DNA of 64,000 nucleotides from Rapidithrix thailandica (GCF_039710355.1 NZ_JBDKWZ010000009.1:236303-300302); one strand, 5' to 3'. Counted from the stretch's first letter, positions 18,457 to 27,659 are shown. Numbers and translations are program-made. The notes: generated by a model from the letters alone, not told the origin.

Positions 18457-18592
18457 AAAGAAATAGAGTATAGTTGACGTGAACGTACACGAAGTAGGAA
18501 GCCAAATAATTCCTTTTTAAAAATACAAAAACAGAAAACACTCCTAAAATTAAGAATAAGAGAAAAACAAACAACAAAGACAGCTTTTTCAT
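18455..18592 (-). CDS. Possible 45-residue small membrane protein
   Basis: ATG at 18592, stop TAA at 18457-18455. The product starts MKKLSLLFVFLLFLILG, a basic start followed by about 22 hydrophobic residues, and then a short basic and aromatic tail (KRNYLASYFVYVH). This pattern suits a small single-span membrane peptide or an uncleaved signal. It is antisense to the region between two plus-strand terminators, and its stop abuts the first. No homologue is recognised; an AT-rich non-coding stretch could give a similar frame by chance. Confidence 0.3.
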   Translation of the reverse strand: MKKLSLLFVFLLFLILGVFSVFVFLKRNYLASYFVYVHVNYTLFL

Positions 18593-18617
18593 TACTAGCT
18601 AGTCCAAAAGAATCCTT

Positions 18618-18646
18618 ACCGAATGGCCAAGTCATTCGGTTTTTTT
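18618..18646 (+). terminator. Second orphan plus-strand terminator
   Basis: Eight-base perfect stem (ACCGAATG/CATTCGGT) with a 7-base loop followed by T7. No plus-strand gene precedes it. It may back up the terminator at 18419-18456 or end a second short transcript. Confidence 0.6.
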
Positions 18647-18746
18647 ATTTATACCTTTTGCCTTTGTAAAGTGCCTCTTCTTTTACAAGCAACTTTATAA
18701 AAAAGCTTGAATGCTTTATTGTAAAAGCAATGCCTTCCGGAAATAA

Positions 18747-18790
18747 ATACCCCCCGCCTGATTAAAAGCAGTCGCCAACGGGGGGAGTAT
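18747..18790 (-). terminator. GC-stem hairpin after the M16 peptidase gene
   Basis: Outer stem ATAC-CCCCCG pairs with CGGGGG-GTAT apart from one bulge; the loop is about 22 bases. It starts 8 bases past the stop of the M16 peptidase gene. The T content after it is modest, so function as a terminator is likely but not certain. Confidence 0.5.
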
Positions 18791-18797
18791 ATGGGGC

Positions 18798-21605
18798 CTA
18801 TTTTCCTTTTTCGGTTTTAATCTTAGGCTGGCTAGGTTCCAAAGGGTTGCCATTGGGGTCAATGGTAATGATCTCGTCAAAATCCAGTTCCTGGAGGCTT
18901 GCCATGATTTTTTCTTTATCTCCTACTACCAACCAATTGAATTCCTGAGGTTTCACCAGCAGTTTGCTAAGTTTTCTGACCTCCTCTAAGTCCAGGCTGC
19001 GTACATTCTGATCGAACTTTTGGTAGTAATCATCTTTCAAATTGTACTTGACAATATTGTTCAAGGAACCGGCAACCGAGCCGTTGGTTTCCCATTGGCC
19101 GGGTAATTTTAATATCCGGTTTTCTTTCACTTTGGTCAATTCCGCTTGGGTAACAGGTTTGTCTCCTACAAACTGGCTGAGTTCTTTTTGAAGTTCTTGA
19201 ATCGATTCTTTGGTCTTATCCGTTTGCACCGGAGCATAAGCAAGTAGAGGCCGTTGTCCTTTGGCATTCCATACCAAGGTAAATGCACCGTATGCCCAAT
19301 GTTTGTCTTCCCGTAAATTCATATTGACCCGGGAGGTGAATTCCCCACCCAGTACATTGTTCATCGTTTCGCGGGCAATTTCATTGATATCGCCATAGGG
19401 TTGGATCAATTTTCCGGCTACAATAATAGATTGTTGAGACTCGGGCCGATCCATTACATACAACTTGTTGCGGTTTGCAGGCTGTACGGCATGTATGTTT
19501 TTGGCGGGTAATTTTCCTTTTTCCCAAGCGCCGAATTTTGCTTCCAGTTGCTTCAGAAGTTCTCCCATTTCCAAATCTCCGACTACTACCAAAGTAGCGT
19601 TATTGGGTCTTATCCACTTCTGATAATAGCTGGTAATATCATCCCGGCTAATGGTCTGCACGGTGTGTTCATAGCCTGAGCCTGTGAGTGGTATGCTGTA
19701 GGCGTGAGCATCTCCGTATAAAAATTTGGGCAGTACTCTCAGGGCCATGGTTACGGGCGTTGCTTTTTCTCGTTGAATACTGGCCAACTGTTGTTTTTTT
19801 AACCTGTCCAGTTCGTCTTGTTGAAAGGCCGGACGCAGTACCACTTCTGCAAATAAATCGAGGCTGGCTTGAAAACTGGGCTTGAGCGTGTTCATGTTCA
19901 CATAAGACATGTCCAGGTCTGAACTCGTATTGAGAGAGGCACCCAAAAGTTGTAGTTTTTCGTTGATTTCCAGAGAAGAGTAGCTTTCTGTTCCTTCATC
20001 CATCATATTCATCGCCAGGGAAGCGGTTCCGGCTTTTACGCCTTGGTCAGCGGCATAACCGGCATTAAACAATAGATTCATCACGATGGTCGGAATGCCT
20101 TTTCGTTGAGCCAACACGACTTGCATCCCGTTTTTTAATTTTCCTCTGTGGACTGCCGGAAACGTAGCTGTTGCGGATTTGCCTAAAGAAGGTAATGTAC
20201 TGCGGTCTACCTCGGATGCCAGGGTTGTATAATTGGGAAACGGGTCGCAGATCAGGCTGTGTTTGCCTTGGGCCATCCATTTCTGAGCGGCTTTTCGGAT
20301 GTCTTCCGTAGTAGCATTGGCAATGATGTTCAAGCTTTGTTTGTAATAATCCGGGGAGTTTCCATAAATCTCGTTCATGGCCAGGATATCCGATTTACCG
20401 CCAAATCCTCCGATGCGTTCGATGCCTTTGATAAAACGGGCAAAATATTGGGCTTTCACCCGGTTAAGCTCTTGCTCGCTCGGGCCTTCCTTGAGGAATT
20501 TTTCTACAAGTTGATTGAGGGTTTGCTCCACCTTTTCCCGGTCTTCTCCAGGTTTTACATTGGCCATAACCGAAAGAGTACCTGCTATTTCCATAGGGTA
20601 TATACTAGCAGAAACATAACTGGCGGTTTGGTCTTCATACACCAGCTTTTTATACAAACGGGAATTTTTGCCGGAGGCGAGTACATCCGTGGCTAAGTCC
20701 AGGTAATGGGCCTCTTTGCTTCCCCACTCAGGCACCACCCAAGTTTGTAGGATGCGTGATTCCGGTACGCGGTCCTGATAGTATTGACGGGTATTTGCCA
20801 GGCGTTTGGGAATGTTGACTTCCTGCCGGGCCATAGTAGGACCCGCCGGGATATCACCAAAATATTTTTTGACCTTTTCCATAACCTCTTCCGTATCAAC
20901 ATCTCCGGCAATGGAAATAACCGCATTGGCCGCTCCGTAATAGCTTTTGAACCATTCTTTTACATCTTCCAGTGATGCAGCATTCAGGTCTTCCATTTCT
21001 CCGATTACCGTCCAACTATAAGGATGCCCTTTGGGCCATAGAGACTTGGTGATCAGGTCGTACTGCCTGCCGTAGGGTTGGTTTTCTCCCTGGCGCTTTT
21101 CATTTTGAACCACCCCTCGCTGTTCATCCAGTTTTGCCTGATCGATGGCGCCCAACAAATGTCCCATTCTGTCTGACTCCAGAAAAAGGACTTGGTCCAG
21201 GCCGGAGGTAGGTACATTCTGAAAGTAGTTTGTCCGGTCGTTATTGGTAGTGCCATTTAAGTCTGTGGCGCCAATTCGCTCCAGAGCTTGGAAGTAATCG
21301 TCATTAAAATTTTCACTTCCGTTAAACATCAAGTGTTCAAACAGGTGGGCAAAACCGCTTTTCCCGGTTTTTTCATTTTTAGATCCCACATGGTACCATA
21401 CGTTGACTGCTACAATAGGGGCTTTGTGGTCTTCGTGGACAATCAGGCGCAAACCGTTGTCGAGTACATATTTTTTATGGGGGATGTCGATATCGTTTGG
21501 GCTGAAAAGCAGTGCATCTTGTGCATAAAGAGGAGTGTTTGAGAAAAGGAAGAGTAAAACAGCACAGCCTGCTATCAAAAAGTTTCGGAGGTTCTTCATG
21601 ATCAT
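18798..21605 (-). CDS. M16-family zinc metallopeptidase, two-domain
   Basis: Exported insulinase-type peptidase, 935 residues. Signal peptide to about residue 29 (PLYAQ). The first M16 domain has the inverted zinc motif HLFEH (H87 and H91, with catalytic E90) and the distal GVVQNEKRQ glutamate segment. The second half (from about residue 480) repeats the M16 fold without the zinc motif and carries the R/Y-type substrate-binding stretch near LREDKHWAYGAF. Such proteins fold as a clamshell that degrades peptides in the periplasm. It is a single-gene transcript with its own terminator. The start could be Met1 or Met3. Confidence 0.95.
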   Translation of the reverse strand: MIMKNLRNFLIAGCAVLLFLFSNTPLYAQDALLFSPNDIDIPHKKYVLDNGLRLIVHEDHKAPIVAVNVWYHVGSKNEKTGKSGFAHLFEHLMFNGSENFNDDYFQALERIGATDLNGTTNNDRTNYFQNVPTSGLDQVLFLESDRMGHLLGAIDQAKLDEQRGVVQNEKRQGENQPYGRQYDLITKSLWPKGHPYSWTVIGEMEDLNAASLEDVKEWFKSYYGAANAVISIAGDVDTEEVMEKVKKYFGDIPAGPTMARQEVNIPKRLANTRQYYQDRVPESRILQTWVVPEWGSKEAHYLDLATDVLASGKNSRLYKKLVYEDQTASYVSASIYPMEIAGTLSVMANVKPGEDREKVEQTLNQLVEKFLKEGPSEQELNRVKAQYFARFIKGIERIGGFGGKSDILAMNEIYGNSPDYYKQSLNIIANATTEDIRKAAQKWMAQGKHSLICDPFPNYTTLASEVDRSTLPSLGKSATATFPAVHRGKLKNGMQVVLAQRKGIPTIVMNLLFNAGYAADQGVKAGTASLAMNMMDEGTESYSSLEINEKLQLLGASLNTSSDLDMSYVNMNTLKPSFQASLDLFAEVVLRPAFQQDELDRLKKQQLASIQREKATPVTMALRVLPKFLYGDAHAYSIPLTGSGYEHTVQTISRDDITSYYQKWIRPNNATLVVVGDLEMGELLKQLEAKFGAWEKGKLPAKNIHAVQPANRNKLYVMDRPESQQSIIVAGKLIQPYGDINEIARETMNNVLGGEFTSRVNMNLREDKHWAYGAFTLVWNAKGQRPLLAYAPVQTDKTKESIQELQKELSQFVGDKPVTQAELTKVKENRILKLPGQWETNGSVAGSLNNIVKYNLKDDYYQKFDQNVRSLDLEEVRKLSKLLVKPQEFNWLVVGDKEKIMASLQELDFDEIITIDPNGNPLEPSQPKIKTEKGK

Positions 21606-21848
21606 TGTATTGTTTGAGTTAACGTTTAGTTTAGCCTCTGGTATTTTTGTAATTCTTGATTGCTATATTCCTCACTGTTCCTTTTATTGAAGTTATGGTT
21701 AAATGCTTAATTTACAAAGCGTTTTACATGAATGCCTGCCAAGTAAGCTTAAGCGGTTGAAAGGTTTGTCAGGCTAACGGAGTATTGAAAAGAAAGGGGA
21801 ATTTTTAATTGATTTTGGCTTGGAGATGGTGCTTCTCGGGAAAGCATA

Positions 21849-21856
21849 TACTTTTG
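21849..21856 (+). promoter_or_regulatory. -7 element (TACTTTTG) before the phosphoesterase gene
   Basis: Perfect TAnnTTTG match; transcription would begin near 21862, 19 bases before the ATG at 21881. No clear TTTG was found at -33. If real, it rules out the in-frame upstream start at 21809. Confidence 0.4.
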
Positions 21857-21880
21857 CAGCATTCTTTTAAAATTTATCCT

Positions 21881-22591
21881 ATGTATCTAACCTTAGTGGG
21901 CGATGTACATGGTTGCTATCATACCTTGCTGACATTACTGGAGAGGATTCCCCGTGAAAATAATCAGATTATTTTGATGGGGGATTTGATCAATAAAGGC
22001 CCGTATTCCTATGAAGTGTTTAAATGGGTGAGGAAAGAAGGTGTGGAGTTTATTCTGGGAAATCATGAGTATTTGTGCATGCTCCGGAATCAGGAACGGT
22101 ATCAAAAGTTGTGGAGAAAACAAGGGGGGCAGGCTACGCTTGCTTCCATAGACAGGCATTATGCGTTTAAGAATGGAAAACATGTACAAGTGATTTTGGC
22201 GCAAATGGCTTATTTTTTTGCTACGCAACGCAAGTATCATTTGATTCCGACTGCTTATGGGAAAACATTTATTGTGACACACGGGGGCATTAGCAAGCGT
22301 TTGTTTCGGCAGCAAAATTACAGTCTGGAACGCTGCTTAAATGCAGATGTACTCACTCCTAATTCCTATTTGTTTAATAAACAAAAGCTACTGTCTCTGG
22401 AAGGGTATATTCAAGTGATCGGGCATCAACCCAAGGCCTATGCACCCTTAAAGGTCAGAGAAAATTATTACCTGGACTCGGGCTGTGTGTACACCCAAAG
22501 GCCGGGAATGGGCTATTTGTCGGCTCTTATGTTTAATTTACAGGAAGAGGAGCCACCCAGGGTCTTTAAACAACAAAACCTGGATTGTTGA
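21881..22591 (+). CDS. PPP-family metallophosphoesterase (Ser/Thr phosphatase or ApaH-like)
   Basis: Calcineurin-like phosphoesterase, 236 residues. All the metal-binding motifs are present: GDVHG near residue 7, GDLINKGP near 40, GNHE near 65, THGG near 130 and a late GHQP. This set is typical of PrpA/PrpE-type protein phosphatases and diadenosine tetraphosphatases; the sequence alone does not separate them. The start at MYLTLVGDVHG is preferred over an upstream in-frame codon because the family begins just before GDxHG and because a -7 promoter element lies at 21849. It is the first gene of a plus-strand run that continues with rlmB. Confidence 0.88.
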   Translation: MYLTLVGDVHGCYHTLLTLLERIPRENNQIILMGDLINKGPYSYEVFKWVRKEGVEFILGNHEYLCMLRNQERYQKLWRKQGGQATLASIDRHYAFKNGKHVQVILAQMAYFFATQRKYHLIPTAYGKTFIVTHGGISKRLFRQQNYSLERCLNADVLTPNSYLFNKQKLLSLEGYIQVIGHQPKAYAPLKVRENYYLDSGCVYTQRPGMGYLSALMFNLQEEEPPRVFKQQNLDC

Positions 22592-22663
22592 ACTTGAAAG
22601 GAGCTGAAGATCAGCCCGTATTGACCCTGCTAAGAAATAAGTCATTGAGTATACGATAATAAA

Positions 22664-23419
22664 ATGAAACATCAAGCATCATCAAAAAAGGGAGAGCTGA
22701 TTTATGGGGTACAACCTGTATTGGAAGCGATAGAAGCTGGCAAAGAGTTGGATAAAATTATGATCCAACGGGACAGTAAAAATGAACAGACGGCAAAATT
22801 ATTAAGTACTGCCGCTCAATATAAAGTGCCTGTGGTAAAAGTACCTCAAGAGAAATTAAATAAAATTACCCGGAAAAACCATCAAGGAGTAGTGGCTTAT
22901 CTTTCCGCGATTAGTTACGCCTCTTTGGATAATGTCGTATCCGAATGTTTTAATCAAGGAAAGACTCCATTAATTTTAGTGTTGGACCGGGTGACGGATG
23001 TGCGGAATTTTGGAGCCATTGCCCGCACCGCCGAATGTATGGGGGTGGATGCCATTGTAGTGCCGGCCAGAGGAGCGGCCCAGATTGGAAGTGATGCCTT
23101 GAAAACTTCTGCCGGAGCATTGAATTACATTCCGGTATGCCGGGAACAAAGTTTGTTACAAACTGTAAAATACCTGAAAAACTCAGGACTGGAAGTAGCC
23201 GCTTGTACGGAAAAAGGAAGTGACAAGGTTTTTCATCAGGACTTCAGAGGTCCTCTGGCTATTGTGATGGGCTCGGAGGAAGATGGCATTTCCGATGACT
23301 TGATCAAGGTAGCAGACTTTTTAGCGGAAATCCCGATGTATGGAAAAATCAACTCATTGAATGTTTCTGTAGCCACTTCTATGATTTTGTACGAAGTGAA
23401 CCGGCAACGGCACGCTTGA
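22664..23419 (+). CDS. rlmB: RlmB-type 23S rRNA 2'-O-methyltransferase (SpoU/TrmH family)
   Basis: SpoU-family enzyme, 251 residues, expected to methylate the ribose of a guanosine in 23S rRNA domain V (G2251 in E. coli). The N-terminal substrate-binding domain (about 1-80) starts GELIYGVQPVLEAIEAG. The knotted methyltransferase domain shows motif 1 LDRVTDVRNFGAIARTAE with the catalytic Asn and Arg, motif 2 IVMGSEEDGIS, and motif 3 IPMYGKINSLNVSVATSMILYE. The start and length fit RlmB well. TrmH-like tRNA specificity is possible but less likely given the N-terminal domain. Confidence 0.93.
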   Translation: MKHQASSKKGELIYGVQPVLEAIEAGKELDKIMIQRDSKNEQTAKLLSTAAQYKVPVVKVPQEKLNKITRKNHQGVVAYLSAISYASLDNVVSECFNQGKTPLILVLDRVTDVRNFGAIARTAECMGVDAIVVPARGAAQIGSDALKTSAGALNYIPVCREQSLLQTVKYLKNSGLEVAACTEKGSDKVFHQDFRGPLAIVMGSEEDGISDDLIKVADFLAEIPMYGKINSLNVSVATSMILYEVNRQRHA

Positions 23420-23534
23420 GGGAATATCCTTTAAGCTTTTGTATTTTTAACCCTTTCATATCTTCACGGTTTACCATGTTAAGTATAACAAGCGTGGATA
23501 TGTATAGAATCTATTGGACGAATAATTTACCATC

Positions 23535-24512
23535 ATGGCATTTGAGATAGAAAAGGCATTGGCCGAATTGAATCAGGAAATCGAACACTTGCCTTTTAAG
23601 GCTGAACCGCAACGGCTTTACGATCCGATCCGCTACATCCTGGCCAATAGTGGCAAGAGGGTCCGACCTTTATTGGCTTTGATAGGGTATTATCTCTTTG
23701 ACGATACATACGCTAAGGCAATGCAACCGGCTATCGGGGTGGAGATGTTTCATAACTTTACCTTGTTGCATGATGATATCATGGACCAGGCCCCTTTGCG
23801 TAGAGGTATCCCTACCGTTCATGAAAAGTGGGATGAAAACACTGCAATCCTTTCCGGTGATGTGATGTTGGTAAAAGTTTACGATCGGTTTTTGGGAGTT
23901 GACCCTGAGATATTACCTGTTATTTTGCAAAAATTCAATCGCTGTGCCGCTGAGGTGTGTGAAGGGCAACAGTACGATATGAACTTTGAAACAAGTGACC
24001 GAGTACAGGAGGCCGACTATCTGGAAATGATTCGTTTAAAAACAGCGGTATTACTTGGCTTTAGTCTGGAAATGGGTGCTTTATTGGGAGGTGCCAGTGC
24101 CGGAGAGGCTACTTTGTTAAAAGAGTTTGGTGAGAATATTGGAGTAGGTTTTCAATTGAAAGACGATTTGTTGGATGTGTACGGGGATCAACGTAAATTC
24201 GGAAAGCAAGTAGGAGGGGACATCATCGCCAACAAAAAAACATATTTATTGATCAAAGCCCTTGAACTGGCAGAAGGAGAACAAAGTGAAAAGCTGAATG
24301 CCTGGATGGAGAAAAAAGAGTTTGATGGAGCTGAAAAGGTGCGTGAAGTCACCGGAATTTATAATGACTTGAATATTAAACACCTGGCTGAAACACAAAG
24401 TAATTCCTATTTTCAAAAAGGGTTTGAAGCGTTGGAGCGCCTGCCGGTTGCGGTCGAGCGAAAGAAAGTATTATTCGATTTTGCTCAAAACCTGATAAAT
24501 CGGGAAAAATAG
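23535..24512 (+). CDS. Polyprenyl diphosphate synthase, probably short-chain
   Basis: Trans-isoprenyl diphosphate synthase, 325 residues. The first Asp-rich motif is LLHDDIMD with the RRG downstream (LRRGIPTVHEKW), and the second is QLKDDLLD. It condenses isopentenyl diphosphate with an allylic primer. The residue five places before the first DDxxD is Phe (HNFTLLHDD). An aromatic residue there blocks the elongation pocket in FPP and GGPP synthases, whereas long-chain enzymes have a small residue. There is no two-residue insertion in the DDxxD, as in archaeal-type GGPP synthases. A C15-C20 product is therefore inferred; the primer is unknown. Confidence 0.9.
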   Translation: MAFEIEKALAELNQEIEHLPFKAEPQRLYDPIRYILANSGKRVRPLLALIGYYLFDDTYAKAMQPAIGVEMFHNFTLLHDDIMDQAPLRRGIPTVHEKWDENTAILSGDVMLVKVYDRFLGVDPEILPVILQKFNRCAAEVCEGQQYDMNFETSDRVQEADYLEMIRLKTAVLLGFSLEMGALLGGASAGEATLLKEFGENIGVGFQLKDDLLDVYGDQRKFGKQVGGDIIANKKTYLLIKALELAEGEQSEKLNAWMEKKEFDGAEKVREVTGIYNDLNIKHLAETQSNSYFQKGFEALERLPVAVERKKVLFDFAQNLINREK

Positions 24513-24618
24513 CTTCTGAAGTTGTTTTTTAGCGATGAATTGGAGTTTTTTGATAGGTAATGATCTGATTATTCGATGAAAATAGTTCAAATTAATGGCT
24601 CAATAAAATAACTAAATC

Positions 24619-25377
24619 ATGAAATTGCAGTATTTCTATCCTATATTATTTTTGTTCGTAACCGCTTGTGGCTTAAAGCAAGAGAATGAACAGTTGAAAA
24701 CAGAAGTTGCGGAGTTGAAGCAACAAATGGAAGAAACTGAAAAAGTCAATGAGACATTGGGCAAACAGATGGACGAAGTGGCGGTTTTGCTGGATTCCAT
24801 TGAAGCTTCCGAAGCCATGATTGACATCAGTTTGGAAAAGGGGACCACCTTTGCGGATTATGATACCCGCTTGCATGCCATCAGCCGCTATATGGAAGAA
24901 ACCCGCTTGAAAATTCAAGAGTTGGAAAATACTTTGGATAAGTCTAAGGGGCAGAATAAGATGTATGCGAGGTTGGTGTCTACTTTAAAATCGGAACTGG
25001 CTGAGAAGGAGTTGAAAATTAAAACGCTGAATGAGCAAATCACTACTTACAAAAAAGAAAATGAGGCGTTGATGAAAACAGTGGATTTACAGAATGAAGA
25101 ACTGGAAGCCAGAGACCAGGAGTTGATGTTGAAAAAACAAGAGTTGGAAGAGCTGGATGTCAAAGTGAAAGGGATGCTGGCAGAAGCAAAAAAAGCCGAA
25201 GCGGATGCTCTATACGCCCAAGCCCAAACACAAGAAGAAGTAGCAAAAAGAACTAAGTTTGCGCCTAAGAAAAAGAAAAGAGAATACAAAGCGGCTTATG
25301 ACTTGTACCAAAAGGCTTTTGAGGCCGGCCGGACCGATGCCTATGAGAAAATGGAAGAATTGAAAGATAAATATTAA
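24619..25377 (+). CDS. Coiled-coil lipoprotein of unknown function
   Basis: 252 residues. The signal peptide ends in VTACG, so Cys17 should be lipidated. Nearly the whole mature part is charged helix with heptad-like spacing (QENEQLKTEVAELKQQMEE, then ELENTLDKSKGQ, then ELEARDQELMLKKQELEEL), so a long coiled coil is expected. The C-terminal 40 residues (KKKREYKAAYDLYQKAFEAGR) resemble a single TPR-like helix pair. It sits between the polyprenyl synthase and a HAD hydrolase without an obvious functional link. No family is recognised. Confidence 0.8.
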   Translation: MKLQYFYPILFLFVTACGLKQENEQLKTEVAELKQQMEETEKVNETLGKQMDEVAVLLDSIEASEAMIDISLEKGTTFADYDTRLHAISRYMEETRLKIQELENTLDKSKGQNKMYARLVSTLKSELAEKELKIKTLNEQITTYKKENEALMKTVDLQNEELEARDQELMLKKQELEELDVKVKGMLAEAKKAEADALYAQAQTQEEVAKRTKFAPKKKKREYKAAYDLYQKAFEAGRTDAYEKMEELKDKY

Positions 25378-25428
25378 CTCATAGTACTCCGTAGTGTTGT
25401 AATTGTAATTCTAGCTTTTTGAATCATC

Positions 25429-26052
25429 ATGCATACATTCATCGATACCGTAATTTTTGATTTGGGAGGGGTTATTTTGAACCTGGATATTCAAGCAACT
25501 TTCAGAGCTTTTGAAAAACTGTCAGGGAAAGAGTTGGCTGCCAATTACAGAGAGCATGCCCAGGCAGATTTTTTTAAACAGTACGAAGTAGGAGGGATCA
25601 GCTCTGATGAATTTAGAAATATTTTAAGAGCGTGGTTAAGTATAGATGCCCCGGATGCAGTGTTGGATCAGGCTTGGTCTGCGATGTTAGGAGACCTGCC
25701 TCAGGAAAGAGTGGATTTTTTGAAAGAGCTGGGAAAACACAAGCAGATTTTTTTGTTGAGTAATACCAATGCCATTCACAAAGCGTCTTTTGATAAGATC
25801 TTACAGGACAGTACCGGAATGGGGAGTTTGGACGAACTTTTTGAAAAAGCCTATTATTCTCATGAAATGGGTGACCGTAAACCCAATCCCAGTATTTACC
25901 AAACTTTGATCGATACACACCGGTTGAACCCTGAGCGGACATTGTTCATTGACGATACAGCTGAGAATTTAACTGGTGCCCAAGAAGTGGGTTTGCAGAC
26001 AGAGCACCTTACCGAAGAAAAATCAATTCTTACTTTGGGTTTACTATCCTAA
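25429..26052 (+). CDS. HAD-superfamily hydrolase (subfamily IA, YihX-like)
   Basis: 207 residues. Motif I is FDLGGVILNLD with the nucleophile Asp, motif II is LLSNTNAIH, motif III the Lys in GDRKPNPSIY, and motif IV LFIDDTAENL. In place of the usual second Asp of DxD it has Gly (DLGG), as in the YihX group of glucose-1-phosphate phosphatases, so a sugar phosphate is a reasonable substrate guess but not shown. Cap-1 alpha-helical region about residues 18-85. The gene ends 23 bases before a 38-bp palindrome and faces a convergent dehydrogenase gene. Confidence 0.88.
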   Translation: MHTFIDTVIFDLGGVILNLDIQATFRAFEKLSGKELAANYREHAQADFFKQYEVGGISSDEFRNILRAWLSIDAPDAVLDQAWSAMLGDLPQERVDFLKELGKHKQIFLLSNTNAIHKASFDKILQDSTGMGSLDELFEKAYYSHEMGDRKPNPSIYQTLIDTHRLNPERTLFIDDTAENLTGAQEVGLQTEHLTEEKSILTLGLLS

Positions 26053-26075
26053 AAAGAATTCACAATAACTTATTC

Positions 26076-26113
26076 ATACACAAGGCAGTCATGATCATGA
26101 CTGCCTTGTGTAT
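26076..26113. terminator. Perfect 38-bp palindrome between convergent genes
   Basis: The 19-base arm ATACACAAGGCAGTCATGA is followed at once by its exact reverse complement, with no spacer. It lies 23 bases after the HAD gene stop and 18 bases before the stop of the convergent dehydrogenase gene. As RNA it forms a very stable hairpin from either strand, so a two-way terminator is likely although no T run follows. Confidence 0.65.
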
Positions 26114-26131
26114 ATGTTGGGTTTTCGGCTC

Positions 26132-27367
26132 TTACAGCAATTGCTTTAAGGCAATTTCAAGTGACGTTTTTGCAATGTTTTTTGAAGAGGTGTTTTTTTG
26201 ATGCGTCTTTTCCAAAGCGGTTCTGATGGTATCGGAAATATCCCGGAAGATGGCTTCGTCCGTAAGTTTGGCGGTGTGGTCCTCTTCCATGAGGTAAGCA
26301 AAGACTCTGGCCATACCACAGTTGGCAATAAAATCGGGAATCAGAGAGATGGAACTGTCTACATAATCAGCGATAGGGCCGATAAAGATTTCCTGATCGT
26401 TGAAAGGCACATTGGCCCCGCCGGAGATCACTTGGACACCGGATTTCCGGATTAAACTTTCGGCTTGTGCCCGGGTGATGAGGCGAGAAGCCGCGGCCGG
26501 CACAAAAATATCTGCCGGGCTTTGCCAGATGCGTTCATTGGCTTCTTCAAAAGGTAGCATTTGCTCGGCAACTAACTCATTGCCCTGACGGTCGTAGAAG
26601 AGCTTTTTGGTGGCACTTAAGTCATAACCTTCTTCGGAGATTAGGCCTCCGTTGCGGTCGATGATTCCGGTAATGCGAACTCCGTATTTTGCCAGATAGA
26701 GTGCTGCCGCAGCCCCTACATTTCCCCAGCCTTGAATGATGGCCCGTTTGCCTTCAATATTTCCGCCCCAAATCTGATAATAATGCCGGATGGATTCGGC
26801 TACGCCAAATCCGGTGATCATATCAGCGACTGTGTACTTCTTGTCGGAGGTTGGTACATAGTTTTGGTCTTCCAATACTTTGGATACCCCTTGGCGCAAG
26901 CGCCCGATCATATGGATCTTTTTGGGTTTGGAAGCATGGAAATGACCGTTGACAATGCCTTCTTGCGGATGCCACAGGCCGTAGTCTTCCGTAATCGGAA
27001 TCACTTCGTGAATTTCATCCACATTCAAATCCCCTCCGGTGCCGTAGTAGGTTTTTAGAATTGGAAATACGGCTTTGTACCAGCGTTCCAATACTTCGCG
27101 TTTTCTAGGATCCTTTGGATCGAAATTAATCCCTGATTTTGCACCGCCAATTGCAGGACCCGAAACGGTAAACTTAACCTCCATGGTTTTTGCCAGAGAG
27201 ACTACCTCCTGTACGTCCAAGCCCTTGCGCATCCGGGTTCCTCCCCCGGCGGCACCTCCCCGCAAGGAATTGATGACTACCCAACCCCGGGCTTCGGTTT
27301 CGGAGTCATTCCATTCAAAGATAATTTCAGGAGCTTTGCTCTCGAACCTTTGCAATAGTTGTTTCAT
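26132..27367 (-). CDS. Glu/Leu/Phe/Val dehydrogenase family protein
   Basis: NAD(P)-dependent amino acid dehydrogenase, 411 residues, reversibly deaminating an amino acid to its 2-oxo acid. The substrate domain has the conserved Gly-rich segment GGAAGGGTRMRKGL, with the substrate-binding Lys, and the catalytic Lys in IGGAKSGINFDP, followed by GTGGDLNVDE. The Rossmann domain has GWGNVG near residue 215 and ends its second strand in Asp-Arg (IIDRNGG). The family groups glutamate and leucine dehydrogenases; substrate cannot be assigned by eye. Single gene with its own leader, convergent with the HAD gene. Confidence 0.92.
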   Translation of the reverse strand: MKQLLQRFESKAPEIIFEWNDSETEARGWVVINSLRGGAAGGGTRMRKGLDVQEVVSLAKTMEVKFTVSGPAIGGAKSGINFDPKDPRKREVLERWYKAVFPILKTYYGTGGDLNVDEIHEVIPITEDYGLWHPQEGIVNGHFHASKPKKIHMIGRLRQGVSKVLEDQNYVPTSDKKYTVADMITGFGVAESIRHYYQIWGGNIEGKRAIIQGWGNVGAAAALYLAKYGVRITGIIDRNGGLISEEGYDLSATKKLFYDRQGNELVAEQMLPFEEANERIWQSPADIFVPAAASRLITRAQAESLIRKSGVQVISGGANVPFNDQEIFIGPIADYVDSSISLIPDFIANCGMARVFAYLMEEDHTAKLTDEAIFRDISDTIRTALEKTHQKNTSSKNIAKTSLEIALKQLL

Positions 27368-27620
27368 ATTTACGGTTGATTTATTGGTTGTTTATATCGT
27401 GTTGTATAAAGGGAAAAGCTTTACTCCCTTTTTAAAATTCAAAGGCGACAATATAAGAAATTTGCCGGTCATGCTGTGAATCTATAGAGCGGAAATTTCA
27501 GCAAAGGAGGCAAAAGTTTTCGGGAATATCCCCAACGTTAAAAACACAATATATACCGATGAGGTCCTGCTACTTACCTAACAGAAAACAGGGTAGTAGA
27601 ATAAAAAAAGCAGAGTAATA

Positions 27621-27653
27621 AAAAAACCTCTCCGTTCATTTTGCCGGAGAGGT
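27621..27653 (-). terminator. Intrinsic terminator of the CBM9-like gene
   Basis: Nine-base perfect stem (ACCTCTCCG/CGGAGAGGT), a 10-base loop and a T7 run on the minus strand, 7 bases past the stop codon of the CBM9-like gene. Confidence 0.85.
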
Positions 27654-27659
27654 TTGAGG

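Larger units (their letters stand above)
17991..18797. other. Gene-poor 800-base region with a predicted small RNA and several hairpins
   Basis: Between creD and the M16 peptidase gene, both minus strand. It contains a plus-strand promoter and terminator framing a predicted small RNA (18364-18456), a small hydrophobic open frame on minus (18455-18592), a second plus-strand terminator (18618-18646) and the M16 terminator (18747-18790). The longer open frames in this stretch lack plausible starts or composition. Confidence 0.6.
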
